From Actinernus sp. WN-2022 (lineage: Eukaryota; Cnidaria; Anthozoa; Actiniaria; Actinernidae): 64,000 bases of DNA. The notes beneath the pieces were generated by a model that did not search any database, was not told the origin of the DNA, and was given only the letters and a program-made list of their open reading frames with translations. Position numbers and translations under genes: made by a program. Below are positions 22,101-29,856 of this stretch, piece after piece (within the stretch, counting starts at the first letter, position 1; every line of letters begins with the position of its first letter). The stretch lies in contig JAOWCC010000577.1 of the NCBI GenBank assembly GCA_030867875.1, positions 149,102,344 to 149,166,343 of the forward strand, read 5' to 3'.

Positions 22101-23844
22101 TGTATGTGTGTTGCAAAAACATTTCTTCAACAAGGGCAATAAAGTGGTTCAATGTTAAATGCGTTACGTTCAAAAGTTAAAATTAAATAACAAAATAGTC
22201 AGACAAAGTATTCATGCTGAAAGATAATACTGTTAAGTTAGCGTCGCGCCACGGCTGTAAGAACTCAAGTGACCCATACAACAGTCCGTTTCATACTGAA
22301 ACCTGTATTTAGCGGGGCCATTTCGCATCCGCTTAAAACTAGGAAATTTGAGATGTTTGTATCACTGTATCACCATATCACTGTATCTTGGTATCTCTGT
22401 ATCATTGTATCTTGTAACACGTTATATACCAAGCCCTAAAGGACGCCATGACTAAAGTCCAGTCTGCATTCTTTATCACGTGACATTTATGGCGCGAAAA
22501 TGGAAGGCCGGTGCATTGTTGACTTTTTTGTAAATTTTCTGTAAATATTTTCTGTAAAGAATTCTTATTATTTTTTACCCCTTGCAATTTTTGGTTGTTA
22601 CTCGTTTTCTAATTTTTTTACCTCTTGCACTTTTTGGTCGTTACTCGTTTTCCCGTTACTCCGTTACTCATTACTCGTTACTGCGTTACTCGTTTTAGTA
22701 ACACCCGTTTTATAATCCTTTGAAAAAATGTTCCAATAACTTCTTTTAGTAAACTCCCTCTCTAGAACGTTGCACCAACGTATAACTTTGTGCTTGAACC
22801 AATGACTTCATGAGAAATCATGCGCGCGCATGTTCAGACATGATATGGCATGATAACGAGGCTAAAACGTTCGGAAATTCTTCATTGAATCTCAAAATGA
22901 CCCAGCATCTAGCGATCACCACAGGCTACTCAGGAGGAAATGTCGAGATTAGTATTGCTGCTCGCTATTGCTCGCAGCAACTAGGGTGTTTAGAGCTAGT
23001 CACTAAACAACACAGACTACACGATTGTATAACCCTTCTTCAATGGGCTATTGCACTTAATTTTCGTACCCCCCCTGTTGAGGACCAAGGAATTCTGCAG
23101 GGTCACCAGATAATTTTTCAAGGAATTCTTTGGGGATACCATATAAATAGAGAGGAATTCTTTGGGGGCACATATCAAATTTAGAGGAATTCTTTGGGGA
23201 TAAAGTGAATATTTGGACAATTCTTCAGGGGTTGAAGTCAATTCTTCAGGGTAACACTACTTTCCACCATGGAATTGTTCAGGTGTTTTTAATTTCAGAG
23301 GAATTCTTTAGGGTACAACTCAAAATATGGTCCTCAACAGGGGGGGTACGAAAATTAAGTGCAATAGCCCAATAGTCCTGTGAACTAATCCAAATCCTAA
23401 CCTACATTTTTAAAAACCTAACCCAACAATTAAAAACACCCTAACCATCAATAAACATAAGTTCTTAATATCTTTTAAAAAGATAGTTGTAAAATATTGT
23501 AATTTTTTAGAATCTTGAACAATTGCATGTGCAAAAAAATTGCACCCACATTCCACAAGGCACAACTAGTCATTTACCATAAATCACTCGGAAAAACACT
23601 GGTATACTAAATCAAGTCCTCCGTCAGTCCCAGTTTACCTCTTTTGTTCAAATATTCCCCCTTCTTGCTGATTTGAGAAGCAAAAGAAACACCACTACAG
23701 TTCAGCTTACCTCAGTCTTTCTTTCTTTGTCTTGCAGTCTTCGACAACAGTCTGAATATAGCACACAGCTTTAGCGCGCTCTTCCAGGGTTCTCGCGCTG
23801 AATAACCCATCTCCATCGCTAATCAGAACTTCGTTGGTCTCCAT
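6545..23844 (-). CDS. Trypsin-like peptidase plus death-domain protein (5-exon gene model)
   Basis: Five exons join in perfect phase: 23711-23844, 10673-10859, 9508-9853, 7733-7789 and 6545-6888. They total 1068 nt (355 residues plus stop). Exon 1 starts at an ATG and encodes an acidic, helical leader. Exons 2-3 encode a chymotrypsin-fold domain of the Trypsin_2 kind with all three catalytic residues in order: His in FTNNHVL, Asp in ELDYSFV, Ser in [10 protein letters not shown]. Exon 4 is a short linker. Exon 5 encodes a C-terminal death domain (DWKHLGRKL, then ISRDH, then QMLLTWKD, then [11 protein letters not shown]). Inference: a cytosolic signalling protein in which a death-fold partner may recruit or activate the protease. 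There is no signal peptide. The ~12.8-kb first intron is full of transposons, and a 3n-length exon hidden there cannot be excluded. Whether the protease is active is unknown. Confidence 0.75.
6889..7732. repeat. Intron with a degenerate AGGATCTTG-rich tract
   Basis: Between ~7190 and 7400 the words AAGATCTT, AGGATCTTG and CAAGATC recur on both strands at irregular spacing (more than a dozen occurrences). The tract is locally self-complementary and could fold extensively. There is no regular period. The rest of the intron is unremarkable. Confidence 0.5.
7733..7789 (-). CDS. Linker exon (57 bp)
   Basis: Acceptor TGACAG (reverse complement of 7790-7795) and donor GTGAGT (7727-7732). The frame is open in the phase required by both neighbours and encodes about 19 acidic/polar residues with no domain. 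It is supported by splice signals and phase alone. Confidence 0.65.
8719..9483. mobile_element. 765-bp non-autonomous element, 9-bp target duplication
   Basis: The termini TTCCCTGCTAGCAG and CTGCTAGCAGGGAA are inverted repeats continuing ~45 bp (GGTCTCTCTCTGTCTT, then AAAATGGAAG). The identical 9-mer ATACAGTAA flanks both sides (8710-8718 and 9484-9492). An internal ~73-bp unit is repeated twice (8920-9060). The right end stops only 18 bp from the donor GTAAGT of the exon ending at 9508. A MULE-type origin is inferred from the 9-bp duplication. Confidence 0.8.
9508..9853 (-). CDS. Exon with catalytic Asp and Ser of the trypsin-like domain
   Basis: Acceptor ...TTATTAG, donor GTAAGT (9502-9507), 346 bp, phase 0 in and phase 1 out. 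It begins ELDYSFVG, supplying the aspartate. It continues through a FIFQHPKG strand and a KEFSH segment to [10 protein letters not shown], where the second serine of SSGS is the nucleophile. A later LLAVHQKG strand fits the usual substrate-side beta strand. Confidence 0.85.
9854..10499. other. Intron between the His and Asp exons, nothing firm
   Basis: A stretch at ~10267-10390 (minus) is open and ends near a GTAAGT, but its phase does not fit the flanking exons, so I do not call an exon. Confidence 0.4.
10500..10641. mobile_element. Truncated inverted copy of the 8719 element
   Basis: Its sequence is the reverse complement of ~8719-8865. It shares ACTGGTTTGACTTGTCCATG and the terminal CTGCTAGCAGGGAA. 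The other end is missing. Confidence 0.7.
10673..10859 (-). CDS. Exon with catalytic His of the trypsin-like domain
   Basis: Acceptor CCTTAG, donor GTGAGT, 187 bp. The first base completes the arginine codon split with exon 1. It encodes [12 protein letters not shown], then [11 protein letters not shown] with the catalytic histidine, then a strand-rich segment ending KIFRTDK. The spacing from His to the Asp of the next exon (~42 residues) is normal for this fold. Confidence 0.85.
10860..11712. other. Start of the large first intron, nothing identified
   Basis: AT-rich, with no coding motif or repeat with clear ends. Confidence 0.4.
11841..13900. mobile_element. 2.06-kb TTAA-target DNA element
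   Basis: The ends GGGTGCATTTACCAATT and AATTGGTAAACGCACCC are inverted repeats, each directly next to a TTAA (11837-11840 and 13901-13904). A TTAA duplication is diagnostic of piggyBac and Kolobok superfamilies. No transposase is recognisable. An open frame at 12152-12538 (128 residues, acidic, no known motif) may be a relic or chance. The interior carries a SINE and two TGACGTCA octamers (13751-13758, 13764-13771). Confidence 0.75.
12900..13205 (-). mobile_element. tRNA-derived SINE
   Basis: Minus strand. The Pol III B-box GGTTCAAACCC (around 13132-13142) follows a GCCGGTCTGTCGAGCGGGAGG segment, which resembles a tRNA acceptor-to-anticodon region. This is followed by a non-tRNA body containing ACTCAGGGTCTT and AACTGAG. 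The cloverleaf is not complete, so this is not a tRNA gene. The limits are approximate. Confidence 0.65.
14311..15230. repeat. Low-complexity region with long G runs and a diverged duplication
   Basis: Poly-G runs at ~14530-14546 and ~15090-15112 sit in G-rich 'TTTCCAGNGGGGA' contexts. A ~50-bp segment containing CCACCCTGAAAGATTCAAGG occurs at ~14471 and again at ~15184. No gene is seen. The open frames here are homopolymer artefacts. Confidence 0.5.
15231..16640. repeat. Dispersed repeat 'AACACCCTAACCGTCC', interrupted
   Basis: A repeat of at least 330 bp. It includes AACAAAAACATGAGT, then AAAACACCCTAACCGTCC, then GGGTGCTCACTAA, then TTTAGAGCTAGTCACTAAA, then CCTTCTTCAATAGTCCTG. Related copies lie at 22981-23460, 58365-58680 and 61463-61700. 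This copy is split at AGTCCTGT by the element at 15571-16533. Confidence 0.65.
15571..16533. mobile_element. 963-bp element with 8-bp target duplication (hAT-like)
   Basis: CAAGGAGGATTGAAAGGGCT at the left is mirrored at the right (AGCCCTTTCAATCCTCCTTG). AGTCCTGT flanks both sides (15563-15570 and 16534-16541). Uninterrupted copies of the host repeat at 61600 show the empty site. An 8-bp duplication fits hAT or P-type transposition. No coding region recognised. Confidence 0.8.
16928..17394. repeat. Two-copy tandem duplication (~235 bp unit)
   Basis: The segment from TATTATGGAGACAGCCTTGG to TTCTAGTTATAGTATA occurs twice back to back, nearly identical apart from a 4-bp CATG difference. Confidence 0.8.
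18120..18156. mobile_element. 37-bp foldback insertion
   Basis: TAGCCTGAATTTCAG, a 7-base loop, then CTGAAATTCAGGCTA. The flanking 9-mers AGTTTTGGC (18111-18119) and AGTTTTGGT (18157-18165) look like a target duplication with one mismatch. The homologous place in element A (around 27090-27101) has only one such word and no hairpin, so this is an insertion. Confidence 0.65.
18438..18592. mobile_element. 155-bp MITE, second copy of the TACCCTGG family
   Basis: Same termini and interior order as 3082-3259. The 9-mer CGCAAAACC flanks both sides (18429-18437 and 18593-18601). The homologous sequence in element B (around 55685-55696) has one copy of the 9-mer and no insert, proving the insertion and the 9-bp duplication. 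Confidence 0.85.
19008..21425 (+). mobile_element. 5'-truncated CR1/L2-like LINE
   Basis: The element begins within the endonuclease domain and ends in a short 3' UTR (GGACCTTCCTGAAAATCACC, then a small stem-loop) and an ATT-repeat tail at 21400-21424. That is the 3' end type of CR1/L2 elements. It interrupts TTAA-element interior sequence that resumes at ~21426. Target duplication not clear. Confidence 0.85.
19030..21211 (+). pseudogene. Reverse transcriptase ORF with one nonsense codon
   Basis: The frame opens upstream at 18851, but the first ~55 codons derive from the transposon it landed in. LINE protein begins near residue 60 with [15 protein letters not shown], the last (SDH-like, here SDQ) block of an APE endonuclease. 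RT blocks follow: [53 protein letters not shown], then VSVGVP followed by a TAA at 20324-20326 in place of the glutamine of PQGS, then [17 protein letters not shown] in the same frame, FADDTAMY and the [12 protein letters not shown] thumb. The C-terminal domain is complete to 21211. A single C-to-T change accounts for the break, so the copy is young. Confidence 0.9.
21426..22345. repeat. Right part of TTAA-element interior plus low-complexity DNA
   Basis: 21426-21780 matches element A around 27975-28350 (GAGAGCTCTTGACGGTGTTT, CTAAATCGAATTTTGA). 21781-22050 is C-, A- and CAA-rich. I see nothing else in the remainder. Confidence 0.6.
22981..23460. repeat. Second copy of the 'AACACCCTAACC' dispersed repeat, interrupted
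   Basis: It reads GGGTGTTTAGAGCTAGTCAC, then AACCCTTCTTCAAT, is broken by 23045-23370, then resumes with AGTCCTGTGAACTAATCC and AAAAACACCCTAACCATC. Confidence 0.65.
23045..23370. mobile_element. 326-bp MITE with perfect 42-bp TIRs and 3-bp target duplication
   Basis: It begins GGGCTATTGCACTTAATTTT and ends with the exact reverse complement; the perfect pairing runs ~42 bp to GAGGACC. AAT flanks both sides (23042-23044, 23371-23373). The interior is an array of AGGAATTCTTTGGGG-like units. A 3-bp duplication would suit a PIF/Harbinger-type or CACTA-type transposase. Confidence 0.8.
23711..23844 (-). CDS. First coding exon of the protease/death-domain gene
   Basis: ATG at 23842-23844, donor GTAAGC (23705-23710). 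The 134 bp give 44 codons plus two bases. The remaining AG pairs with the A at the start of the 10673-10859 exon to make an arginine codon, which is why I join them. It encodes [20 protein letters not shown] and a lysine/glutamate-rich helix. The assignment across ~12.8 kb rests on strand, phase and absence of another acceptor candidate. It could instead start a different gene. Confidence 0.55.
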
Positions 23845-24030
23845 TTCAATAATTTAGTGTGTGAAAAAGTACAAAAAGCTAATAAAAATTACGGTTTCTT
23901 CCTGATGTTTGCATCGGGGCATGCGCCATTTTTGATGCAAATCTCCCGCGACAAGAAATCAGATCTCGCTCCAGGTCCCCTGCTGCACGCGCGCACAGTA
24001 GTCATATAGACCCCTGGGAACGAGGCAAAC

Positions 24031-24105
24031 CTAATCTCGTACCCAGATCTCCCATTTGACTTTCTTTGGAAAGGAAAACATGGGGTGGGATCTGGGTACG
24101 GGATT
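24031..24105. repeat. Short hairpin repeat
   Basis: TCTCGTACCCAGATCTCCCA pairs with TGGGATCTGGGTACGGGA across a ~35-base loop. It lies upstream of the first exon of the protease/death gene, where the DNA is comparatively CpG-rich (23900-24010). Confidence 0.5.
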
Positions 24106-24739
24106 ACTCGGCGGAGTCTCTTTGCCGCTAAATGATTTGTACAGCCATATTACTTGTGTGTTGCAAAGTTGATTGATCTATTGTTTTCTAACGAGGAGGA
24201 GTGATCAGAGAAAAATCAAAGAAACAGGCTAAAATCGTTCGAAAACCAAAGATCAATCAACTTCACAACACACAGGTAATATTTCATGACGTTATTGACC
24301 ATTTTAGTACAGTTACTTTTCTTTATTTATTTTCAAAGTCTAGATGAAAATTGAGGATGAAAGAAAACAGTTTAACTGGTATAATTCCTGATTTTTTTAT
24401 CGTGATTAAAGTCCCGCGCATTTTGTTTCACGACCGCGCAGTTTGAGGTCTGGGTCGAGTGACGTAAGATCAAGAAAAAGCCATTGTTGACTAGCACTTG
24501 TTGTAAGTCCTATTGTTATGGATTCTTGATCTTACATCACACACAATGCAGGATGTACTAGGCCCATGCTCCTAATTAGTGTACTGTGGCTCGGTCGTGA
24601 AAAGAGCCTGGTCGCTTTTCACAAACTTCAACAGATTGTAGACAATCGAGGATTCGAGCAAACACAAAACCTTTTTCGCAGAATTACTCTAAATGTTATA
24701 AGAATCAGTTCAGTTTTAAAAGAATTTAAAAAAGGGGTT
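24106..24739. other. Intergenic DNA with a diverged inverted repeat
   Basis: TTACTTGTGTGTTGCAAAGT (~24150) is roughly mirrored at ~24255-24285. No gene seen. Confidence 0.4.
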
Positions 24740-25655
24740 GGGGCACTTTAACTGCAACTGCACTTCTTGACCTAACCAATGAGTTGTATATAAACATTAA
24801 TAAAGGGCAATTAAATGGAGTTATGTTTTTAGATTTTTTTAAAGCAATGGTTTTCATCCTATTTGTCAGAGGTCTGAAGTGTTTCGTTAATGGTGTATTA
24901 TCCTCTGAGTGTTTGATAAAATGTGGTGTGCCACATGATCTATTCTGGGTCCATTACTCTTCTTACTCTATATAAACGATCTACCAAATTGTGTTAGCAG
25001 TGATCAACACGAAAGCTTCTTGCTACTTTGATCACTGCGCACGAATAATTGATTATAGTTTCTTCTCAGTTATGTAAATGTTACTATTGTTATGGTTTTT
25101 TTTATCCTGTAATTATCTACTACCATGTTAACTAGAAAATGTGCGAATAAACTGAAGTCTGAAGTCTTAGCAACTGTAGACCAGGGCTTTACGCTGATGA
25201 TACAAGTCTCTTTACAGCTCCAAACGAGTCAATTGGAGGCCGAAATAAGTATGGAACTGATATCTGCAAAGAAATTGCTTATTGCTAACAAACTTGATAT
25301 TCTTAAAACCGAATGTATGATTATTGGTACAAGTCAAAGATTGGATTTTAGTTATGATATTGAAATCTCATTTAACAATATTTCTGTAAGAAGAGTGAGG
25401 GAAGCTAAACACCTCGGTGTATATTTCGATGAAAACCTTCGGTGGCACGCACACATTGATAATATTATTAAAAAGGTATCCTCTGGTCTTGGGATATTGA
25501 GGAGAGTAAGGCCCTTTGTACCAAGAGATGCTTTACTAAACGTCCATAAGGCACTGATTCTTCCACCCTTAGAATATTGCTCTGTTGTTTGGAATAATCT
25601 TGGATCTGGCCTTGCCAAGAAGTTGGACTCTCCAGAATCGTGCTGCAAGAATAAT
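24740..25655 (+). mobile_element. Degenerate CR1/L2-like LINE fragment
   Basis: Remnants of RT blocks occur in order: LTNELYININKGQLNGVMFLDF (around 24770-24845), KCGVPHDL at ~24920 where PQGS should be, then INDLPNCV at ~24975. A longer thumb/C-terminal frame (25230-25655) has NKLDILKTECMIIGTS, KHLGVYFDENLRW and LPPLEYCSVVWNNL. Frameshifts separate the pieces. The coding sequence is cut in the LQNRAARIIN block by the 3' tail of the next LINE. Confidence 0.75.
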
Positions 25656-26055
25656 AAATAGATAGATAGATAGACTGGTTTATTTGAGTCACTTCGCAGT
25701 AAGAAAACTGAATTGCGTAACTGTTACAAATTGTGTACAACTCTAAATGATACTGAATAATAATATAATTAACTACTATGAGAACTACTATAGCTAGAAT
25801 TATTACAAAAATTATATATGGCATTAAACGAATTCCTACATTACTACCGAATGTATGATAGCTATAGCCTTATAACACGTTGTAGGCATTACAACTAGAA
25901 ATAATAAATGATTTAGAGAACCGTTTGGTTTTTGTGCATGATACCTAATATTGGAGTTGGCTTTGAGTAGGAGATGTTTCAACTTATTCTCAGGATTCTT
26001 GCTTATAGCTTGGAACTGTTTCCTAGTTAACATTTCGTAATGGTCATGAATATAA

Positions 26056-26862
26056 CTAATTCCTGCCTGAGCTAGTGCGTCGGTATAGCAAACCCCCGGA
26101 AAATACAAGCCAATGTTCTCTTCGGATACACCTTAAGTCTTCCTGTAAGTATTTAGGGAGAGCATGGTGAAATACAGGACAAGCATAATCTATAGATGAC
26201 CTTATACATACGCAATAGTACGCTACAAGATCGTTCGTTGGAACGCGAGCACGTTTAAGCTGTTCCAAAAAGTACAGTTTCCGAGAGGCTCTTTTAACAA
26301 GGTCTTCAATGTGATCATTCCATGTTAGCTTGGAGTTAATCGTTACGCCCAGTAGCTTTGTACTGGTCACGGTGCTGATGGGTTTCCCCTCGATGAAAAC
26401 TGTTGGGAGAGATTCCTCCTGAGCTGAGCGGCTGAAACTGATGATAAGATCTTTGGTCTTGTCGCAGTTGTGAACTTGGTCGGCTATAAGCTGCGCTTTG
26501 CTTTGCTCACCTTTGGCAATAGTCTCGCACACTGTAGTGTCGTCTACTTATTTCCAAATGCTGAATGGATCTGAGATGGGGAGGTCATTTATCATGACCA
26601 GGAACAACCATGGACCCAGCTTGGTCCCCTGGGGCACGCCCAAGGGGACTGCGCCCCACTCTGAAAAACAGCTGACCCAATTGACCCTCTGTGATCTGTA
26701 TGTGAGGAAGCTTATAACCCAGTTAATGATACTATTAGGGATGTCCATCTGCTTCAATTTGATAATAAGCAGAGAATGATCTATTAGATCAAACGCTTTA
26801 CGATAGTCAAAGAGTAAAACTCGTGATGTAGAGCCCGTACCATCGGTGTCCCCCAACGCCAT
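26056..26862 (-). pseudogene. Reverse transcriptase palm and thumb, stop codon in the catalytic box
   Basis: Two open stretches (26548-26862 and 26056-26532) are in the same frame, separated only by a TAA codon. That codon occupies the tyrosine position of the YVDD active-site motif; VDDTTVCE follows directly. The copy cannot make an active enzyme. Confidence 0.85.
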
Positions 26863-27031
26863 GACGGTAGAAGAGCCCGAGATTATGCCAAACTGATTTA
26901 TATAGGGGCGATAGATTTAACAACAGCAGGCTTGATGTAGTCGGTTACAACAAAATCCTCAGCAACTTTAGATAGAGAGGGCGTGAGTGAAATTGGACGG
27001 AGTTCCTTTTTTGGATCTGCGACTTGCTTAA

Positions 27032-28505
27032 GGTTACCGGATACCTTCAAAGCGAAAAAGATGGGGAAAATTTTTTTTCGCACAGAAATGTAGTTTTAGT
27101 AGTAGTGTCTCATATACCAAAAACTCCGTTTAATAAAAAATAATGTTTACGGAGAAATACCAAAAGGAAGTTTTTGACCGGAAGTAAAAGGTTCCGTTTG
27201 ATTGACAGCAGATCAATATAAACACATGACAAATGCTCACTCGCCCGTAACGACGGTGTGAAGATATAATATTAAATTTATTTCAATGTTTACGTTTATT
27301 GAGAAACGTATTTCCACACATGATTCCATAATTCCATCAGTTGTTGGCCTTATACCTTCAAAAGAGCAAGCAGGATGCCCTTAGCTTGGAAAACAAAGAA
27401 AAAAGAAAAGCAAAACAAGGCCAAACAATGCATACTACAACAAAGCCAAATAGGAGTCCTCGTTTAAAAACCCGACAAGGGTTCGTATTTTCATTTTCAG
27501 ACAGAGTGCCGAGTGGCCCACATCTGAACATGAAGAATTGATAGGACCCAGCCGAGAAAATATTTGTTTCCAAGAAAGCTTAGATGGAAACGTAAAGCCT
27601 GACGGTGACTCTGAATCACTTGAAACTATTAAACACCACGATCTTAGCTCGCTATTGCCGTGCTGTTTCAGCCGCCTGCAAATCGCTGTCTCCTCTACTA
27701 ACTATGCTGGCATTCAAGAAGTCTCTAGGTGTTCACCTTGGCTTTGTGCCTCCAGGTCTTTTTGTCTTTCCCATTTTTCAAGTTAGAACAACCAACTATA
27801 TTAACATTTTCTCGATGCGGCGCGAAGCTTTGATCGGAAATCAACATTGGCGGGAAATCTTGACAGATAGTTGAACTGTGATGAGAAATGATTGGCCAAG
27901 AGCTCGCTAATTGTTGGAGAGGCGGGGCTTCAGATTCACGCACGACAGACGGCTAGATTTTCTAAAATGCTATTTTCTACGCTTTCGATTTTCAACCAAA
28001 ATAGAGTTTTAAAAAAGCTCCCAATCAAGAAAAATTTAGTCGATTTGTTTGAAATTTTCACAAAATGTCAATTGATAACTCCGCTGCGAAAGGGTGTCGG
28101 GGAATTGGAAAATTCTAAAAATAGAGCTCTTGACGGCGTTTTCCGCAAATCTACTCTGATTATTTTTCGCCTTTTCACGGAGAGGATGATAACTTTTGAA
28201 CTAAATCGAATTTTGAAATTCCCCGACACTCTTTTGTAATACGATTCCTCTGAAATGCGACAAAGCAAACAGATTTTAAAACTTTAAAATATTTTCGGAG
28301 TCGGAGCTTCTGAAAGCCATCTCACTAGATCCAAGAAACGGGATCGCGGAAAATTCGAGATTTTCAAAGAACTCAAAACTTTTTATGTATTCTTGTGGCC
28401 AATTTTATAAGCTTTAAAATGATACATGGATGATTTATCTACGATGTTTCTTCGAGGCGCTACATAATTTAGACTGGAAACGCACCCTGAAGGTATCCGG
28501 TAACC
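27032..28505. mobile_element. TTAA-target element A (1474 bp)
   Basis: The inverted termini GGTTACCGGATACCTTCA and TGAAGGTATCCGGTAACC are flanked by TTAA on both sides (27028-27031 and 28506-28509). Removing the element and one TTAA leaves the host reverse transcriptase frame intact, which confirms the boundaries. There is no recognisable transposase. The interior is non-coding with many weak inverted repeats. Related copies: element B (55311-56717), the chimeric fragment at 40828-41227, and the interior of the 5-kb element at 17719. Superfamily piggyBac or Kolobok by target site only. Confidence 0.85.
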
Positions 28506-29131
28506 TTAACTTTGGGAAGTGGGGTTATGTCTGCAAGTTTCCAGACTGAAGGTAGTTTCTGTTCTCTGAAAGAAGCGTTCAAGATGTCAGTGACAGGTTC
28601 CACTAGGAGTTCTGCGTACTCTTTAAAGAGCCAATTAGGGAGGCCATCTGGACCCGAGGCTTTATACTTGTTTAAATGAAGTAATGCCTCATAGACGCGG
28701 TGTATGGGAACTTCTAGGAACTCCGCGTCATCTTCCAGAGTTAGACGAGCAGTACCAGAATCAGGTGGTTCAAATACTTGCAGTGGTTCTAAAAGGGCAG
28801 CGTTAATAGCATTAGCTATTTCATGTCGGGACATATCCTCAAAATCAATTTACTTCTTGTAACGGTTCTCCTTTAAACCAAGCATAATTTGAAGAGATCC
28901 CGTGTTTAAATAAAGATTCATTCAATACAGCAGCTAGCCTATACCCTGGGTACCAGAAGAAATAAAAGACCCAAAGCGATAAAGAGGCGAGAGAGAGAGA
29001 GAGAAGAAAAAGAGGAGCCTCTGGTGTTATCCGTTCATGCGCTGAGTTTCAAATCAAGAAAACACGGCAAATCGGATTTGCTGGGCCGTTGGTAAGCCCC
29101 GCCGCCCGATGAGAGGACGCATCGGGATATG

Positions 29132-29533
29132 ACCGTAAATATTCGATTAAGCGCCCTCCTTCAAATAAGCGCCCCCTCTCGAATAAGCGCCCTCCTTCCA
29201 CTGCATTTTCTGAAATAAGTGCCCCCTCTCAAATAAACGCCCCCCCTCCCCCTCTCGATAATAAGAAACACGTGTTATCGGTACAAAGTCAACTTCGACA
29301 TTTTATGTATCACATTCGGGTACATTACAAGCTGGTCGTTTTTCTTAGTGTTTCTACTTTGGTTTCCATGTGTGCGCAAAGTTCTTTCAATCGGTGGATC
29401 TCTCTTTCAAATCTTTCAAAAATGAAATAAGCGCCCCCTCCCGAATAAGGGCCCCCTCTCGAATAAGCGCCCTCCCCCCTCGACCCTCAAAAATTAAATA
29501 AGCGCCCCGAGCGCTTAATAGAATCTTTACGGT
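29132..29533. mobile_element. Nested MITE with internal AATAAGCGCCCC array
   Basis: The ends ACCGTAAATATTCGATTAAG and (inverted) ACCGTAAAGATTCTATTAAG. The interior carries at least eight degenerate AATAAGCGCCCNCTC units. The opposite arm of the host element (around 30545) lacks this segment, showing that it was inserted. Confidence 0.7.
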
Positions 29534-29808
29534 ATCTGCAAGTACCCGTTTTCAGAATCCAATTAAGTTGCGGTTTCCAGAGGTATACTATTCTGTCAAT
29601 ATAATATTTAGCTTACTTCTCCGATACAGTACGGGCCGGTATTATAAGTATCGTTTTATTGAACCGAAAATCTGCTCCGGGGACACAAAGCGATTCAGCT
29701 ATGCCGGTTTAGGTTTTAACTCAGAATAGTAATTATAAGTTTCGAGTCCACGAGACGCAAAGCGATTCAGCCACATTTAGATTTAACTAGTCACTAGTCG
29801 AGCAAGTT

Positions 29809-29856
29809 TAGCCTGCGTCGCATCCGAACTAAACCTTCGGATGCGACGCAGGCTTA
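29809..29856. repeat. 48-bp foldback repeat
   Basis: TAGCCTGCGTCGCATCCGAA pairs with TTCGGATGCGACGCAGGCTTA across a short loop. Its TAGCCTG ends resemble the 37-bp hairpin at 18120. Confidence 0.6.

Larger units (their letters stand above)
17719..22706. mobile_element. 5-kb composite element with ~350-bp terminal inverted repeats
   Basis: The left arm 17719-18066 begins GGGTGTTACTAAAACGAGTA. The right arm 22346-22706 is its reverse complement, with the same order of GAGTAACG repeats, AATTCTTTACAGAAAATATT, TGTCACGTGA and a run of GTGATAC units. A 9-bp near-duplication flanks it: GTTTTTTAA (17710-17718) and GTTTTATAA (22707-22715). Long TIRs and a 9-bp duplication fit a Mutator-like element. 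The interior is not a MULE transposase. It is homologous to the TTAA elements at 27032 and 55311, is interrupted by a LINE, and carries two smaller insertions. Confidence 0.75.
25656..28900 (-). mobile_element. Minus-strand LINE interrupted by TTAA element A
   Basis: The 3' tail is a CTAT repeat at 25656-25675. Read from high to low coordinates, the RT starts with the pre-palm region (NKYKASGPDGLPNWLF, WKLADITPLPKVK). It is cut by element A and resumes in the same frame with KKELRPISLTPSLSK at 27027. After a frameshift near 26880 come LFDYRKAFDLIDHSLL and LGVPQGTKLGPWLFLVMI. A TAA at 26545-26547 replaces the first residue of the YVDD box. The thumb and C-terminal region follow (LLGVTINSKLTWNDH). 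The 5' endonuclease part is missing or unrecognisable. Confidence 0.85.
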
